This document shows, in pieces, positions 46,907 to 55,159 of a DNA stretch of 64,000 nt; position 1 is the stretch's first letter; each line of letters opens with the position of its first letter. A program made the translations under genes and the position numbers. Source of the DNA: Nocardioides perillae (GTDB lineage: Bacteria > Actinomycetota > Actinomycetes > Propionibacteriales > Nocardioidaceae); NCBI RefSeq assembly GCF_013409425.1, contig NZ_JACCAC010000001.1, positions 3,410,001 to 3,474,000 on the forward strand, in the 5' to 3' direction. The notes under the pieces are model-generated. The model was not told where the DNA came from and ran no database searches. It saw nothing but the letters and a program-made list of their open reading frames with translations.

Positions 46907-48622
46907 ACGCGCGCGCGCCACGCGTCCCTCGTCCCACACGGGGCCGTCGGACTCGTAGACGCGGCCGTCCGCGCCGTACACCAGGAACCGGTCGAAGCCG
47001 CGGGCGAACCAGCGGTCGTGGGTGACCGCGAGCACGGTGCCCTCGAAGGCCTCGAGGCCCGCCTCGAGCGCCTCGGCCGACTGCACGTCGAGGTTGTCGG
47101 TCGGCTCGTCGAGGAGCAGCAAGGTGGCGCCCGAGAGCTCGAGCAGCAGGATCTGCAGCCGGGCCTGCTGCCCGCCGGAGAGCGACTCGAAGGTCTGCTC
47201 GGCGGCGTGGGCGAGCTCGTAGCGGTCGAGCACGCGGCTGGCCTGCTCGCGCCCCATCCCGGCACGACCGCGCCCGTCGGGCTGGGCGTCGCCGCGGTGG
47301 AGGATCTCCACCAGGGTGCGGCCGACGAGCTCGGGGTGCTCGTGGGTCTGGACGAACCACCCCGGCCGCACCCGCGCCCCGAGGCGGGCGACGCCGGTGT
47401 GCGGCACCGGCGCGACGGGCTCCCCGACGGGGCGGTGCTCCACGTCGGGGTCGCTGCCGCCGCCCGCGAGCAGGCGGAGGAAGTGCGACTTGCCGGAGCC
47501 GTTCGAGCCGAGCACGGCGACACGCTCGCCGTACCAGACCTCGAGGTCGAAGGGCTGCATCAGGCCGGTGAGCTCGAGGCCCTCGCACACGACGGCGCGC
47601 TTGCCGGTGCGCCCGCCCTTCAGAAGCATCGACACCTGCTGCTCGCGCGGCTGCTCGGTCGGCGGGCCTGCCTCCTCGAACTTGCGCAGCCGCGTCTGCG
47701 CGGCTTGGTAGCGGCTGGCGAGGCCGTCGTTGTAGGCGGCCTTCTGCTTGTACATCAGCACGAGCGCCTTGAGCTTGGCGTGCTCCTCGTCCCAGCGCCG
47801 CCGCAGCTCCTCGAAGCGCGCGAAGCGGTCGGCGCGCGCCTGGTGGTAGGACGCGAAGTCGCCCGGGTGGGTCCACACCTGGTTGCCGGCGGCACCGAGC
47901 TCGACCGTGACGACCCGCGTCGCGGTGTTGGCGAGCAGCTCGCGGTCGTGGCTGATGTAGAGCACGGTCTTGGGCGAGGTGCGCAGGCGCTCCTCGAGCC
48001 AGAGCTTGCCGGGCACGTCGAGGTAGTTGTCGGGCTCGTCGAGCAGCAGCACCTCCTCGGGGCCGCGCAGCAGCTGCTCGAGCACGAGCCGCTTCTGCTC
48101 GCCGCCCGACAGGGTGCGCAGCGAGCGGTGGCGGGCGCGGTCGAAGGGCACCCCGAGCGCGGCGACGGTGCAGACGTCCCAGCTGACCTCGAGGTCGTAG
48201 CCGCCCGCGTCGGCGTACTCCGCCAGCGCCGTGGCGTAGCGCATCTGCGTCGCCTCGTCCTCGTCCTCCATGAGCAGCCGCTCGCAGGCGTCCACCTCGG
48301 CGGCCGCCGCCTGCACGCGGGTCGGCGCGACGCTGAGCAGCAGGTCCGCGACGGTCGGGTCGACGACGTCCGAGCCGTCGCCCCGCACCACGCCGTGGCC
48401 GACGAACTGCCGCATCACGCCCAGGCCGCCGGAGCGCGTCACGACCCCGGCGTGCGGCTGCAGGTCGCCGGTGACGATGCGCAGCAGCGTGGTCTTGCCC
48501 GCGCCGTTGGCGCCCACGAGGGCGACCTTCTGCCCCTCGCCGACGCGGAACGACACGTCGTCGAGGAGCACCCTGCCGTCGGGCAGCTCGAAGCGCACCC
48601 CTGCCACGTCCACGTGTCCCAC
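46904..48622 (-). CDS. ABC-F family ATPase (ribosome-associated)
   Basis: A 572-residue ABC-F protein with two ATP-binding domains and no membrane part. Domain 1 has Walker A GANGAGKTTLL, signature LSGGEQKRL and Walker B LLLDEPDNYLD; domain 2 has GSNGSGKSHFL, LSGGQQARL and LLLDEPTDNLD. An interdomain linker of ~80 residues (KLKALVLMYKQKAAYNDGLASRYQAAQTRLRKFEE) is coiled-coil. ABC-F factors act at the ribosomal E site in translation or antibiotic protection; which role applies here is unclear. The N-terminal MGHVDVAG start uses GTG, and the gene lies close to the DLH-like gene on the same strand. Confidence 0.93.
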   Translation of the reverse strand: MGHVDVAGVRFELPDGRVLLDDVSFRVGEGQKVALVGANGAGKTTLLRIVTGDLQPHAGVVTRSGGLGVMRQFVGHGVVRGDGSDVVDPTVADLLLSVAPTRVQAAAAEVDACERLLMEDEDEATQMRYATALAEYADAGGYDLEVSWDVCTVAALGVPFDRARHRSLRTLSGGEQKRLVLEQLLRGPEEVLLLDEPDNYLDVPGKLWLEERLRTSPKTVLYISHDRELLANTATRVVTVELGAAGNQVWTHPGDFASYHQARADRFARFEELRRRWDEEHAKLKALVLMYKQKAAYNDGLASRYQAAQTRLRKFEEAGPPTEQPREQQVSMLLKGGRTGKRAVVCEGLELTGLMQPFDLEVWYGERVAVLGSNGSGKSHFLRLLAGGGSDPDVEHRPVGEPVAPVPHTGVARLGARVRPGWFVQTHEHPELVGRTLVEILHRGDAQPDGRGRAGMGREQASRVLDRYELAHAAEQTFESLSGGQQARLQILLLELSGATLLLLDEPTDNLDVQSAEALEAGLEAFEGTVLAVTHDRWFARGFDRFLVYGADGRVYESDGPVWDEGRVARAR

Positions 48623-48676
48623 GGGCGACGATTGTCCGGCACGGCGCGGGCCCGGGCGAGCGATTTGCCGAGCGGC

Positions 48677-49297
48677 TCAGCCGGGGTCGGCGCCCAGCAT
48701 CCGCAGGACCAGCAGCCGGTAGTGGTCCGCGACCTCGTCGGGCGCCCACCCCTCGCCTCGGCGGAACCAGCGCGCGACGTCGATGCCGAGCGAGGTGACC
48801 GCCGCCGCGCTCATCCGCGGGTCGGGTGTGCTGAGCTCGCCCGCCGCCACGCCCTCGGTCACCAGGGCGACGACCACCTGCTCGATGCGGTGCCGCAGCG
48901 CGGTGATCTCGTCGAGGTGCTCGGGGGCGAGCGCGGCGAGCTCGTAGTTCACCACCCGGGCCGACGTGTTGTTCACCGCGTGGTGCCGCACGAAGTCGGC
49001 GACGAGGCGCCCGAGCCGCTCGACGACGCCGCCGGGCGACGTCGCAGCCGCCTCGACGAGCGCGAGCGTGCGGCGGTGACCCTCGAGCGACAGCGCGAAG
49101 AGCAGGCTCTCCTTGCTGCGGTGGTGCACGTAGAGCGCCGCCGGGCTCATGCCCGCCGCGGCCGCGATGTCGCGGGTCGTCGTGCCGTGGAAGCCGCGGG
49201 CCGCGAACGCCTCGACCGCGGCCTGCGCCAGGCGCGACCGCGCGGCGTCGGCCCGCCCGACGGGCTCGCGGGGCTCCTCGCTGCCGGACCCGCCCAC
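48677..49297 (-). CDS. TetR family regulator of the SDR-ACAD operon
   Basis: A 206-residue TetR regulator. After a 15-residue polar leader, the helix-turn-helix domain spans about 18-65 (AAVEAFAARGFHGTTTRDIAAAAGMSPAALYVHHRSKESLL). The ligand domain is all-helical. The GTG at 49297 has GGGAGGAGGGG immediately upstream. It is divergent from the SDR-SDR-phosphotransferase-ACAD-ACAD operon with a palindromic operator between (49363-49378). By position and operator it resembles the fatty-acid or steroid-type TetR repressors of actinobacteria that sense acyl-CoA esters; the ligand is unknown. Confidence 0.92.
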   Translation of the reverse strand: MGGSGSEEPREPVGRADAARSRLAQAAVEAFAARGFHGTTTRDIAAAAGMSPAALYVHHRSKESLLFALSLEGHRRTLALVEAAATSPGGVVERLGRLVADFVRHHAVNNTSARVVNYELAALAPEHLDEITALRHRIEQVVVALVTEGVAAGELSTPDPRMSAAAVTSLGIDVARWFRRGEGWAPDEVADHYRLLVLRMLGADPG

Positions 49298-49334
49298 GAC
49301 CCCTCCTCCCGGCGTACGACGCGGCGCGCGGCCG

Positions 49335-49364
49335 TTGACGCGACCGTGCGGTGGAGGCGATGCT
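49335..49364 (+). promoter_or_regulatory. Promoter of the SDR-ACAD operon (TTGACG-N18-GATGCT)
   Basis: The -35 TTGACG (49335-49340) and a weak -10 GATGCT (49359-49364) are 18 bases apart. The start of transcription would lie within the palindrome just after, leaving a leader of about 75 bases before the SDR GTG. Confidence 0.45.
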
Positions 49365-49378
49365 AAGCAAGCGCTCAG
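49363..49378. promoter_or_regulatory. TetR operator palindrome
   Basis: The sequence CTAAGCAAGCGCTCAG is symmetric as CTnAGCnnnnGCTnAG. It overlaps the -10 region of the operon promoter and lies 65 bases from the TetR start, the expected position of a repressor site. Confidence 0.6.
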
Positions 49379-49414
49379 TCACCTGTCCACGACCGCCGCC
49401 TGGAGGCCTCCGCC

Positions 49415-49450
49415 GTGCACTGCTCCGCCACCCCCGGACCCCGCGCGTGA
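49415..49450 (+). CDS. Possible 11-residue leader peptide coupled to the SDR gene
   Basis: GTG at 49415 follows TGGAGG by eight bases, a far better ribosome-binding site than that of the SDR gene. It encodes 11 residues (M-HCSATPGPRA) and stops at TGA 49448-49450, which overlaps the SDR GTG at 49447 (GTGA). Ribosomes loading at the leader ORF would reach the SDR start directly. Peptides of this kind can couple or attenuate translation; only one Cys codon is present, so no clear amino-acid sensor is implied. It could also be accidental. Confidence 0.4.
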   Translation: MHCSATPGPRA

Positions 49451-50199
49451 ACGGCCTCGCCGGCCGCACCGCCCTCGTCACCGGCGCGAGCCGCGGCATC
49501 GGCCTCGGCATCGCCCAGCGCCTGGTGGCCGAGGGCGTCCGGGTCTGCGTCACGGCTCGCAAGCCGGAGGCCCTCGCCGCCGCCGTCGAGGAGCTCGGCG
49601 GGCCCGACCACGCGATCGCGGTGGCCGGCCGCGCCGACGACGTCGAGCACCAGCGCGACGCCGTCGCGCAGACCCTCGAGGCGTTCGGCAGCCTGGACCT
49701 GCTGGTCAACAACACCGGCATCAACCCCGTCTTCGGTCGGCTGGTCGACCTCGACCTCGACGCCGCCCGCAAGATCACCGAGGTCAACTGCGTCGCGGCG
49801 CTGTCGTGGGTGCAGCAGGCCCACCGCGCCTGGATGGGCGAGCACGGCGGCGCGGTCGTCAACGTGGCGTCCGTCGCGGGCCTGCGGCCGGCGCCGGGCA
49901 TCGCCTTCTACGGCGCCAGCAAGGCGATGCTGATCCACCTCACCGAGGAGCTCGCCGTCGAGCTCGGCCCCTCGATCCGCGTCAACGCGGTCGCGCCCGC
50001 CGTGGTGAAGACCCGCTTCGCCGAGGCGCTCTACCAGGGCCGCGAGGAGCAGGTCGCGGCGGCCTACCCGCTGCAGCGGCTCGGCGTCCCCGACGACGTC
50101 GCCGGCGCGGTGGCCTTCCTGCTCTCCGACGACGCGTCGTGGCTGACGGGCCAGACGGTCGTGCTCGACGGCGGCGTCACGCTGACGGGCGGCGCCTGA
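49447..50199 (+). CDS. Short-chain dehydrogenase/reductase, FabG-like
   Basis: A 250-residue SDR with TGASRGIGLGIAQRL, NNTG, a Ser and YGASKAM, and C-terminal TGQTVVLDGGVTL typical of 3-oxoacyl reductase-like enzymes. The Arg after the glycine motif (TARKPEA) favours NADP(H). The GTG at 49447 overlaps the stop of a small leader ORF; the frame continues upstream to ATGs at 49351 and 49360, but those lie at or before the transcription start predicted by the promoter, so they are rejected. First gene of a five-gene operon; its stop overlaps the next start (TGATG). Confidence 0.9.
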   Translation: MNGLAGRTALVTGASRGIGLGIAQRLVAEGVRVCVTARKPEALAAAVEELGGPDHAIAVAGRADDVEHQRDAVAQTLEAFGSLDLLVNNTGINPVFGRLVDLDLDAARKITEVNCVAALSWVQQAHRAWMGEHGGAVVNVASVAGLRPAPGIAFYGASKAMLIHLTEELAVELGPSIRVNAVAPAVVKTRFAEALYQGREEQVAAAYPLQRLGVPDDVAGAVAFLLSDDASWLTGQTVVLDGGVTLTGGA

Positions 50200-51026
50200 T
50201 GAGCGGGGTCCTGGCCGGCCAGGGCGTCGTCGTCACCGGCGCGGCCGGCGGCATCGGGCGGGCCCTGGCCGCCCGCGCGGTGCGCGAGGGTGCGCGCGTG
50301 GTCGTCAACGACCTCGACGCCGAGCGCCTCGCCGCCACCGCCGCCGAGGTCGGCGCCACCGCGGTGCCGGGCGACTGCGCCTCCGACGAGGGCGTGCGTG
50401 CCCTCCTGGACGCGGCGAGCGCCGAGCTCGGGCGCGTCGACTGCTTCTTCGCCAACGCCGGCATCGACGCGGGCGCGGGCCTCGAGACCGACGACGCGAC
50501 CTGGGCGCGGGTGCACGAGGTCAACGTGATGAGCCACGTGCGCACGGCGCGCCACCTGGTGCCGCGCTGGCTCGGGCCCGAGGACGGCGGCACGGGCGAC
50601 GGCCGCGGCGGTCGCCTCGTCGTCACCGCGTCGGCCGCCGGGCTGCTCACGATGATCGGCGCGGCGCCCTACTCCGTCACCAAGCACGGGGCGGTCGCCT
50701 TCGCCGAGTGGCTCTCGGTGACCTACGGCGACCGCGGCGTCACGGTGCAGGCGATCTGCCCGCAGGGCGTGCGCACCCGCATGCTGGAGCAGGCGGGCCC
50801 GCTCACCGCGCTGCTGTCGCACGACGCCGCGCTCGACCCCGACGACGTCGCCCAGGCCTGGGTCGACTCCCTGGCCGACGACCGCTTCCTCGTGCTGCCC
50901 CACCCCGAGGTCGCGGGCTACTACGCCGCCCGCGCCACCCAGACCGACCGCTGGCTGGCCGGCATGCGCAAGCTGCGCCGGCTCGTCGACCGCACGCCCA
51001 CCGCCTCGCCAGGAGCCGACTCGTGA
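50199..51026 (+). CDS. Short-chain dehydrogenase/reductase
   Basis: A 275-residue classical SDR. The cofactor motif is TGAAGGIGRALAAR, followed by NDLD (NAD-type acidic residue), NAGID and PYSVTKHGAVAFAEWL (Tyr and Lys). The C-terminal part (WLAGMRKLRRLV) is longer than FabG. ATG 50199 shares one base with the previous stop; its own stop overlaps the phosphotransferase GTG. Probably oxidises or reduces a beta-hydroxy/keto acyl intermediate or an alcohol made by the ACADs; the exact step is unknown. Confidence 0.9.
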   Translation: MSGVLAGQGVVVTGAAGGIGRALAARAVREGARVVVNDLDAERLAATAAEVGATAVPGDCASDEGVRALLDAASAELGRVDCFFANAGIDAGAGLETDDATWARVHEVNVMSHVRTARHLVPRWLGPEDGGTGDGRGGRLVVTASAAGLLTMIGAAPYSVTKHGAVAFAEWLSVTYGDRGVTVQAICPQGVRTRMLEQAGPLTALLSHDAALDPDDVAQAWVDSLADDRFLVLPHPEVAGYYAARATQTDRWLAGMRKLRRLVDRTPTASPGADS

Positions 51027-52063
51027 CCGACCCCTCCCCCCGCGGCCTCGACCTCGCGGCCTTCCACCGGTGGTACGACGCGCAGGTCCCGGGCGACCTC
51101 GGCCCCGACCTGACCGGCGAGCTGATCGCCGGGGGCCGCTCCAACCTGACCTACGCCGTCACCGACGGCACGACCTGCCGCATCGTGCGCCGGCAGCCGC
51201 TCGGGCACGTGCAGGCGACGGCGCACGACATGGGCCGCGAGCACACCGTGATGACCGCGCTGGCGCCCACCCCGGTGCCCGTGCCGCGCACCTTCGCGCG
51301 CTGCGACGACACCGAGGTGCTCGGCGCGACGTTCTACGTGATGGAGCACGTCGCGGGCACGCCCTACCGCTCTCGGGCCCAGCTGGAGGAGCTCGGCGCC
51401 GACGCGACCCGGCGCGTCGCCGAGGCGATGGTCGACACCCTCGCCGCGCTGCACGCGGTCGACCCGGCCGAGGTCGGCCTCGCGGGCTTCGGGCGACCCG
51501 AGGGCTTCGTCGAGCGGCAGGTGCGGCGGTGGGGCCAGCAGCTCGAGGGCTCGCACAGCCGCGACCTCGCCGGCGCCGACGAGCTGCGCGCCGAGCTCGC
51601 ACGCCGCGCCCCCGGCGCGGCCTCGCCCGACCACACGATCGTCCACGGCGACTACCGCCTCGACAACCTGCTCGTCGACGCCGCCCACGAGGGCGCCGAG
51701 GTGCGGGCGGTCGTCGACTGGGAGATGGCCACGCTCGGCGACCCGCTCACCGACCTCGCCCTGCTCGCCGTCTACGACCAGCTCGCCGGCCTCGACCGCA
51801 GCGGGCTGCTGGTCACCGACGCCAGCACCGCCCCCGGCTTCCCCAGCACCGACGAGCAGCTGCAGCGCTACTCCGCGCAGAGCGGCCGCGACCTCGGCGA
51901 GATGTCCTTCCACCTCGGGCTGGCCTACTTCAAGCTGGCCGTCATCCTCGAGGGCATCCACTACCGCTTCCTGCAGGGCCAGACCGTCGGCGAGGGCTTC
52001 GACCGCATCGGCGACGCCGTCGAGCCGCTGCTCGGCGCCGGCCTCGACGCGCTGCGACGCTGA
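51023..52063 (+). CDS. Aminoglycoside phosphotransferase-like kinase (ACAD10/FadE36-associated type)
   Basis: A 346-residue APH-fold protein. It has an N-lobe GGRSNLTYAVTDGTTCRIVRRQP, the catalytic loop HGDYRLDNLL and metal-binding DWEMATLGDPLTDLAL. In actinobacteria such kinases lie beside acyl-CoA dehydrogenases, as in human ACAD10/11, which combine a kinase-like and an ACAD domain to degrade 4-hydroxy acids by phosphorylation. The same role here, on 4-hydroxyacyl-CoA, is plausible. GTG 51023 overlaps the SDR stop (GTGA) and has AGGAG upstream. Confidence 0.88.
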   Translation: MTDPSPRGLDLAAFHRWYDAQVPGDLGPDLTGELIAGGRSNLTYAVTDGTTCRIVRRQPLGHVQATAHDMGREHTVMTALAPTPVPVPRTFARCDDTEVLGATFYVMEHVAGTPYRSRAQLEELGADATRRVAEAMVDTLAALHAVDPAEVGLAGFGRPEGFVERQVRRWGQQLEGSHSRDLAGADELRAELARRAPGAASPDHTIVHGDYRLDNLLVDAAHEGAEVRAVVDWEMATLGDPLTDLALLAVYDQLAGLDRSGLLVTDASTAPGFPSTDEQLQRYSAQSGRDLGEMSFHLGLAYFKLAVILEGIHYRFLQGQTVGEGFDRIGDAVEPLLGAGLDALRR

Positions 52064-52113
52064 CCCGCCACCACCCGACGTACGCCCGCTCCCCCGCACA
52101 GACCGGAGACACC

Positions 52114-53346
52114 ATGGACTTCGCCCACGACGCCGCGACCCAGGAGCTGCAGCGCACGCTGCTCGACTTCATGGACAGCCACGTCCACCCCGCCGAGGCG
52201 ACCTTCCACGCCCAGCTCGGCGAGCTCGACGACCGGTGGGCCTGGTCGCGCGTGCCGGTGCTCGCCGAGCTGCGCGAGGCAGCGCGCGAGCGGGGGCTGT
52301 GGAACCTCTTCCTGCCCGGCGAGCAGGGCAAGGCGCACGGGGCGCCCGGCCTCACCAACCTGCAGTACGCCCCGCTCGCCGAGATCTCCGGGCGCAGCGG
52401 CCACCTCGCCCCGGCGGTGATGAACTGCGCGGCGCCCGACACCGGCAACATGGAGGTGCTGGCGATGTTCGGCACCCCGGAGCAGCAGGAGCGCTGGCTG
52501 ACGCCGCTGATGGACGGGCGCATCCGCTCGGCCTTCGCGATGACCGAGCCCGACGTCGCCTCCTCCGACGCCACCAACATCGCCACGCGCATCGAGCGCG
52601 ACGGCGACGAGCTCGTGCTCAACGGCCGCAAGTGGTGGATCACCGGCGCGATGAACCCCGAGTGCGAGGTCTTCATCGTCATGGGCAAGACCGACCCGGA
52701 GGCCTCGCGACACCGCCAGCAGTCGATGGTCCTGGTCCCCCGCGACACCCCCGGGCTGGAGGTCGTGCGCGGCATGGAGGTCTTCGGCTACGACGACCAC
52801 GAGCACGGCGGCCACGCCGAGCTGCGCTTCAGCGACGTGCGCGTGCCCGCCGCCAACCTCATCGGCCCCGAGGGCGCGGGCTTCGCGATCGCGCAGGCCC
52901 GTCTCGGCCCCGGCCGCATCCACCACTGCATGCGCTCGATCGGCGTCGCCGAGATGGCGATCCAGCTGATGTGCGAGCGCGCCGAGGCCCGCACCGCCTT
53001 CGGCCGCACGCTGTCGCAGCAGGGCGTCGTGCGGGACTGGATCGCGGAGTCGCGGGTGCGCCTCGAGCAGCTGCGGCTGCTGGTGCTGAAGACCGCGTGG
53101 CTCATGGACACCGTCGGCAACCGCGGCGCCCACACCGAGATCCAGGCGATCAAGATCGCCACCCCCGCCACCGTGCAGTGGATCCTGGACAAGGCCATCC
53201 AGGTGCACGGCGCCGGCGGCCTGAGCCAGGACTTCCCGCTCGCCAACGCCTACGCCGGCATCCGCACCCTGCGCTTCGCCGACGGTCCCGACGAGGTGCA
53301 CAAGAACAGCCTCGCCAAGGCCGAGATCGCGCGCCACCAGCACTAG
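52114..53346 (+). CDS. Acyl-CoA dehydrogenase, ACAD10/11-like
   Basis: A 410-residue FAD enzyme of the ACAD family, paired with the APH-like kinase as in ACAD10/11 proteins. Visible are FAMTEPDVASSDATNI, KWWITGAMNPECEVFIVMG, EAGFAIAQARLGPGRIHHCMR (as GAGFAIAQARLGPGR) and the C-terminal VHGAGGLSQDFPLANAYAGIRTLRFADGPDEVHK, where the ACAD10/11 catalytic residue is Asp rather than Glu. It dehydrogenates or eliminates phosphate from acyl-CoA. The ATG at 52114 lies 50 bases after the kinase. Confidence 0.92.
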   Translation: MDFAHDAATQELQRTLLDFMDSHVHPAEATFHAQLGELDDRWAWSRVPVLAELREAARERGLWNLFLPGEQGKAHGAPGLTNLQYAPLAEISGRSGHLAPAVMNCAAPDTGNMEVLAMFGTPEQQERWLTPLMDGRIRSAFAMTEPDVASSDATNIATRIERDGDELVLNGRKWWITGAMNPECEVFIVMGKTDPEASRHRQQSMVLVPRDTPGLEVVRGMEVFGYDDHEHGGHAELRFSDVRVPAANLIGPEGAGFAIAQARLGPGRIHHCMRSIGVAEMAIQLMCERAEARTAFGRTLSQQGVVRDWIAESRVRLEQLRLLVLKTAWLMDTVGNRGAHTEIQAIKIATPATVQWILDKAIQVHGAGGLSQDFPLANAYAGIRTLRFADGPDEVHKNSLAKAEIARHQH

Positions 53347-53366
53347 CCCGAGCAGGAGGAGACCCC

Positions 53367-54518
53367 GTGGACCTGTCGCTGTCCGAGGAGCAGGAGAGCT
53401 TCCGCCGCCTGGCGCGGGAGTTCCTGGAGAAGGAGGCGGTCCCCCACCGCACGGAGTGGGACCGCCGCGAGGCCGTCGACCTCGCGATCGTGCCGAAGAT
53501 GGCGGAGCTCGGCTTCTTCGGCCTCACCATCCCCGAGCAGTACGGCGGGCTCGGCGGCGACTACGTCACCTACGCCCTCGCGATGGAGGAGCTGGGCCGT
53601 GCCGACTCCGCGCTGCGCGGGATCGTCTCTGTCTCCAGCGGCCTGGTGGGCAAGTCCGTCCTGTTCTTCGGCTCCGAGGAGCAGAAGGCGGAGTGGCTGC
53701 CGCAGCTCGCGACGGCGCAGAAGCTGGGCTGCTTCGGCCTCACCGAGCCGGGCACCGGCTCGGACGCCGGCAACCTGACGACCAGGGCACGCCGCGACGG
53801 GTCCGACTGGGTGCTGTCCGGGCAGAAGCTCTACATCACCAACGGCACCTGGGCCGACGTCGCCCTCGTCTTCGCACGCACCGGCGGCGAGGGGCCGCGC
53901 GGCGTCTCGGCCTTCCTCGTGCCGACCGACGCACCGGGCTTCGAGGCCCGCGAGATCAAGGGCAAGCTCGGGCTGCGGGGCCAGGCCACCGCGGAGCTGT
54001 TCCTGGACGACCTGCGCGTGCCCTCCTCCGCGATGGTCGGCGAGGAGGGGCAGGGCTTCAAGATCGCGATGAGCACCCTCGACAAGGGCCGGCTCGCGGT
54101 CGCCGCCGGCTGCGTCGGCATCGTGCAGGGCTGCCTCGAGGTGGCGGTCGACTACGCGACGACCCGCACCCAGTTCGGCCGGCCGATCGCGTCCTTCCAG
54201 CTGGTGCAGGACATGATCGCCGACATCTCCCTGGACGCCGACGCCGCGCGGCTGCTCGTGTGGCGCACCGCCGACCTCGTCGACCGTGGCGAGCCCTTCG
54301 GCACCGCCGCGTCCAAGGCCAAGCTCTTCGCCTCCGAGGCCGCCGTCCGCGCCGCCAACCTCGCCATCCAGGTGCACGGCGGCTCGGGATACGTCGACGA
54401 GTACCCGCCCGAGAAGTACCTCCGCGACGCCCGCGTCATGACGCTCTACGAAGGCACCAGCCAGATCCAGAAGCTGCTCATCGGCCGTGCGGAGACCGGG
54501 ATCAACGCGTTCACCTGA
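53367..54518 (+). CDS. Acyl-CoA dehydrogenase
   Basis: A 383-residue ACAD. It has the three-domain order: FLEKEAVPHRTEWDRREAVD N-terminal helices, the FAD-binding CFGLTEPGTGSDAGNL and LYITNGTWADVALVFART, and the C-terminal catalytic Glu in LYEGTSQIQKLLIGR, typical of short/medium-chain enzymes. The GTG at 53367 has AGGAGGAG seven bases upstream. It is last in the operon, 20 bases after the first ACAD, and convergent with the methyltransferase gene. Two ACADs in one operon suggest consecutive or alternative dehydrogenations. Confidence 0.93.
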   Translation: MDLSLSEEQESFRRLAREFLEKEAVPHRTEWDRREAVDLAIVPKMAELGFFGLTIPEQYGGLGGDYVTYALAMEELGRADSALRGIVSVSSGLVGKSVLFFGSEEQKAEWLPQLATAQKLGCFGLTEPGTGSDAGNLTTRARRDGSDWVLSGQKLYITNGTWADVALVFARTGGEGPRGVSAFLVPTDAPGFEAREIKGKLGLRGQATAELFLDDLRVPSSAMVGEEGQGFKIAMSTLDKGRLAVAAGCVGIVQGCLEVAVDYATTRTQFGRPIASFQLVQDMIADISLDADAARLLVWRTADLVDRGEPFGTAASKAKLFASEAAVRAANLAIQVHGGSGYVDEYPPEKYLRDARVMTLYEGTSQIQKLLIGRAETGINAFT

Positions 54519-54550
54519 CCCGAGGACGGTCTCGAGACCCGCCCCGCCCG

Positions 54551-55159
54551 TCAGTCCCCGGCGCGGCGGGTCTCCAGCACCCGGAAGCCCTTGGCGCTGG
54601 CGACCCGCTCGGTGGGCCAGCCCTGCTCGCCCAGCCAGCGCTGCAGCGAGTCGCCGCCCAGGTTCTTGCCGACCACCATCACCGCACGACCACCCGGCGC
54701 GAGCCGGGGCAGCCAGGTGAGCAGCAGCTCGTGCAGCGCCTGCTTGCCGATGCGGATGGGCGGGTTGCTCCACACCTCGTCGTACGTCGCGTCCGCCGGC
54801 ACGTCCGCCGGCGTCACCGCCCGGTAGCGGTCGGCCACCCCGAGCGTGGCGGCGTTCTCGCGCGCCAGCAGCAGTGCGCGCTCGTTGACGTCGACGCCCG
54901 TCACGTCTGCCTCGGGGACGGCGCGGGCGATCGCCAGCCCGATCACGCCCCAGCCGCACCCCAGATCGAGCACCCGCCGGGCGTCGACCGGCGGCTCCGT
55001 CTCCCGCAGCAGCACCGCGGTGCCGGCGTCGAGGCGCCCGCGCGCGAAGACCCCGGAGCCGGACACCAGGTCGAGGTCGTGGCCCCAGACCCGGCAGGTC
55101 ACCGGCTCGCGCGTGAACGGGACGGACGGGTCGGCGCTGAAGTAGTGCTCGTCGCTCAT
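54551..55159 (-). CDS. RsmC-like class I SAM methyltransferase
   Basis: A 202-residue methyltransferase. The SAM-binding loop is [16 protein letters not shown], followed by [10 protein letters not shown] and the catalytic [10 protein letters not shown] (NPPx motif) found in RsmC/RlmG-type RNA or protein methyltransferases. [17 protein letters not shown]-terminus is usual for the small actinobacterial members. The start overlaps the truA stop (ATGA), so it is coupled to truA; target probably RNA. Confidence 0.85.
   Translation of the reverse strand: MSDEHYFSADPSVPFTREPVTCRVWGHDLDLVSGSGVFARGRLDAGTAVLLRETEPPVDARRVLDLGCGWGVIGLAIARAVPEADVTGVDVNERALLLARENAATLGVADRYRAVTPADVPADATYDEVWSNPPIRIGKQALHELLLTWLPRLAPGGRAVMVVGKNLGGDSLQRWLGEQGWPTERVASAKGFRVLETRRAGD

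Noticed and set aside
40482..46907. Open plus-strand frame of about 2,140 codons antisense to the amylopullulanase
   Set aside because: High GC leaves long open frames on the wrong strand. The translation is His/Arg/Val-rich without domains, while the minus strand has clear GH13 motifs.
49351..49446. SDR start at ATG 49351 or 49360
   Set aside because: Those codons lie at or before the predicted transcription start and the operator; the added residues match no SDR.
54528..54545. GGTCTCGAGACC palindrome between convergent ACAD and methyltransferase genes
   Set aside because: Only 12 bases, too short to claim as a terminator or operator without other evidence.
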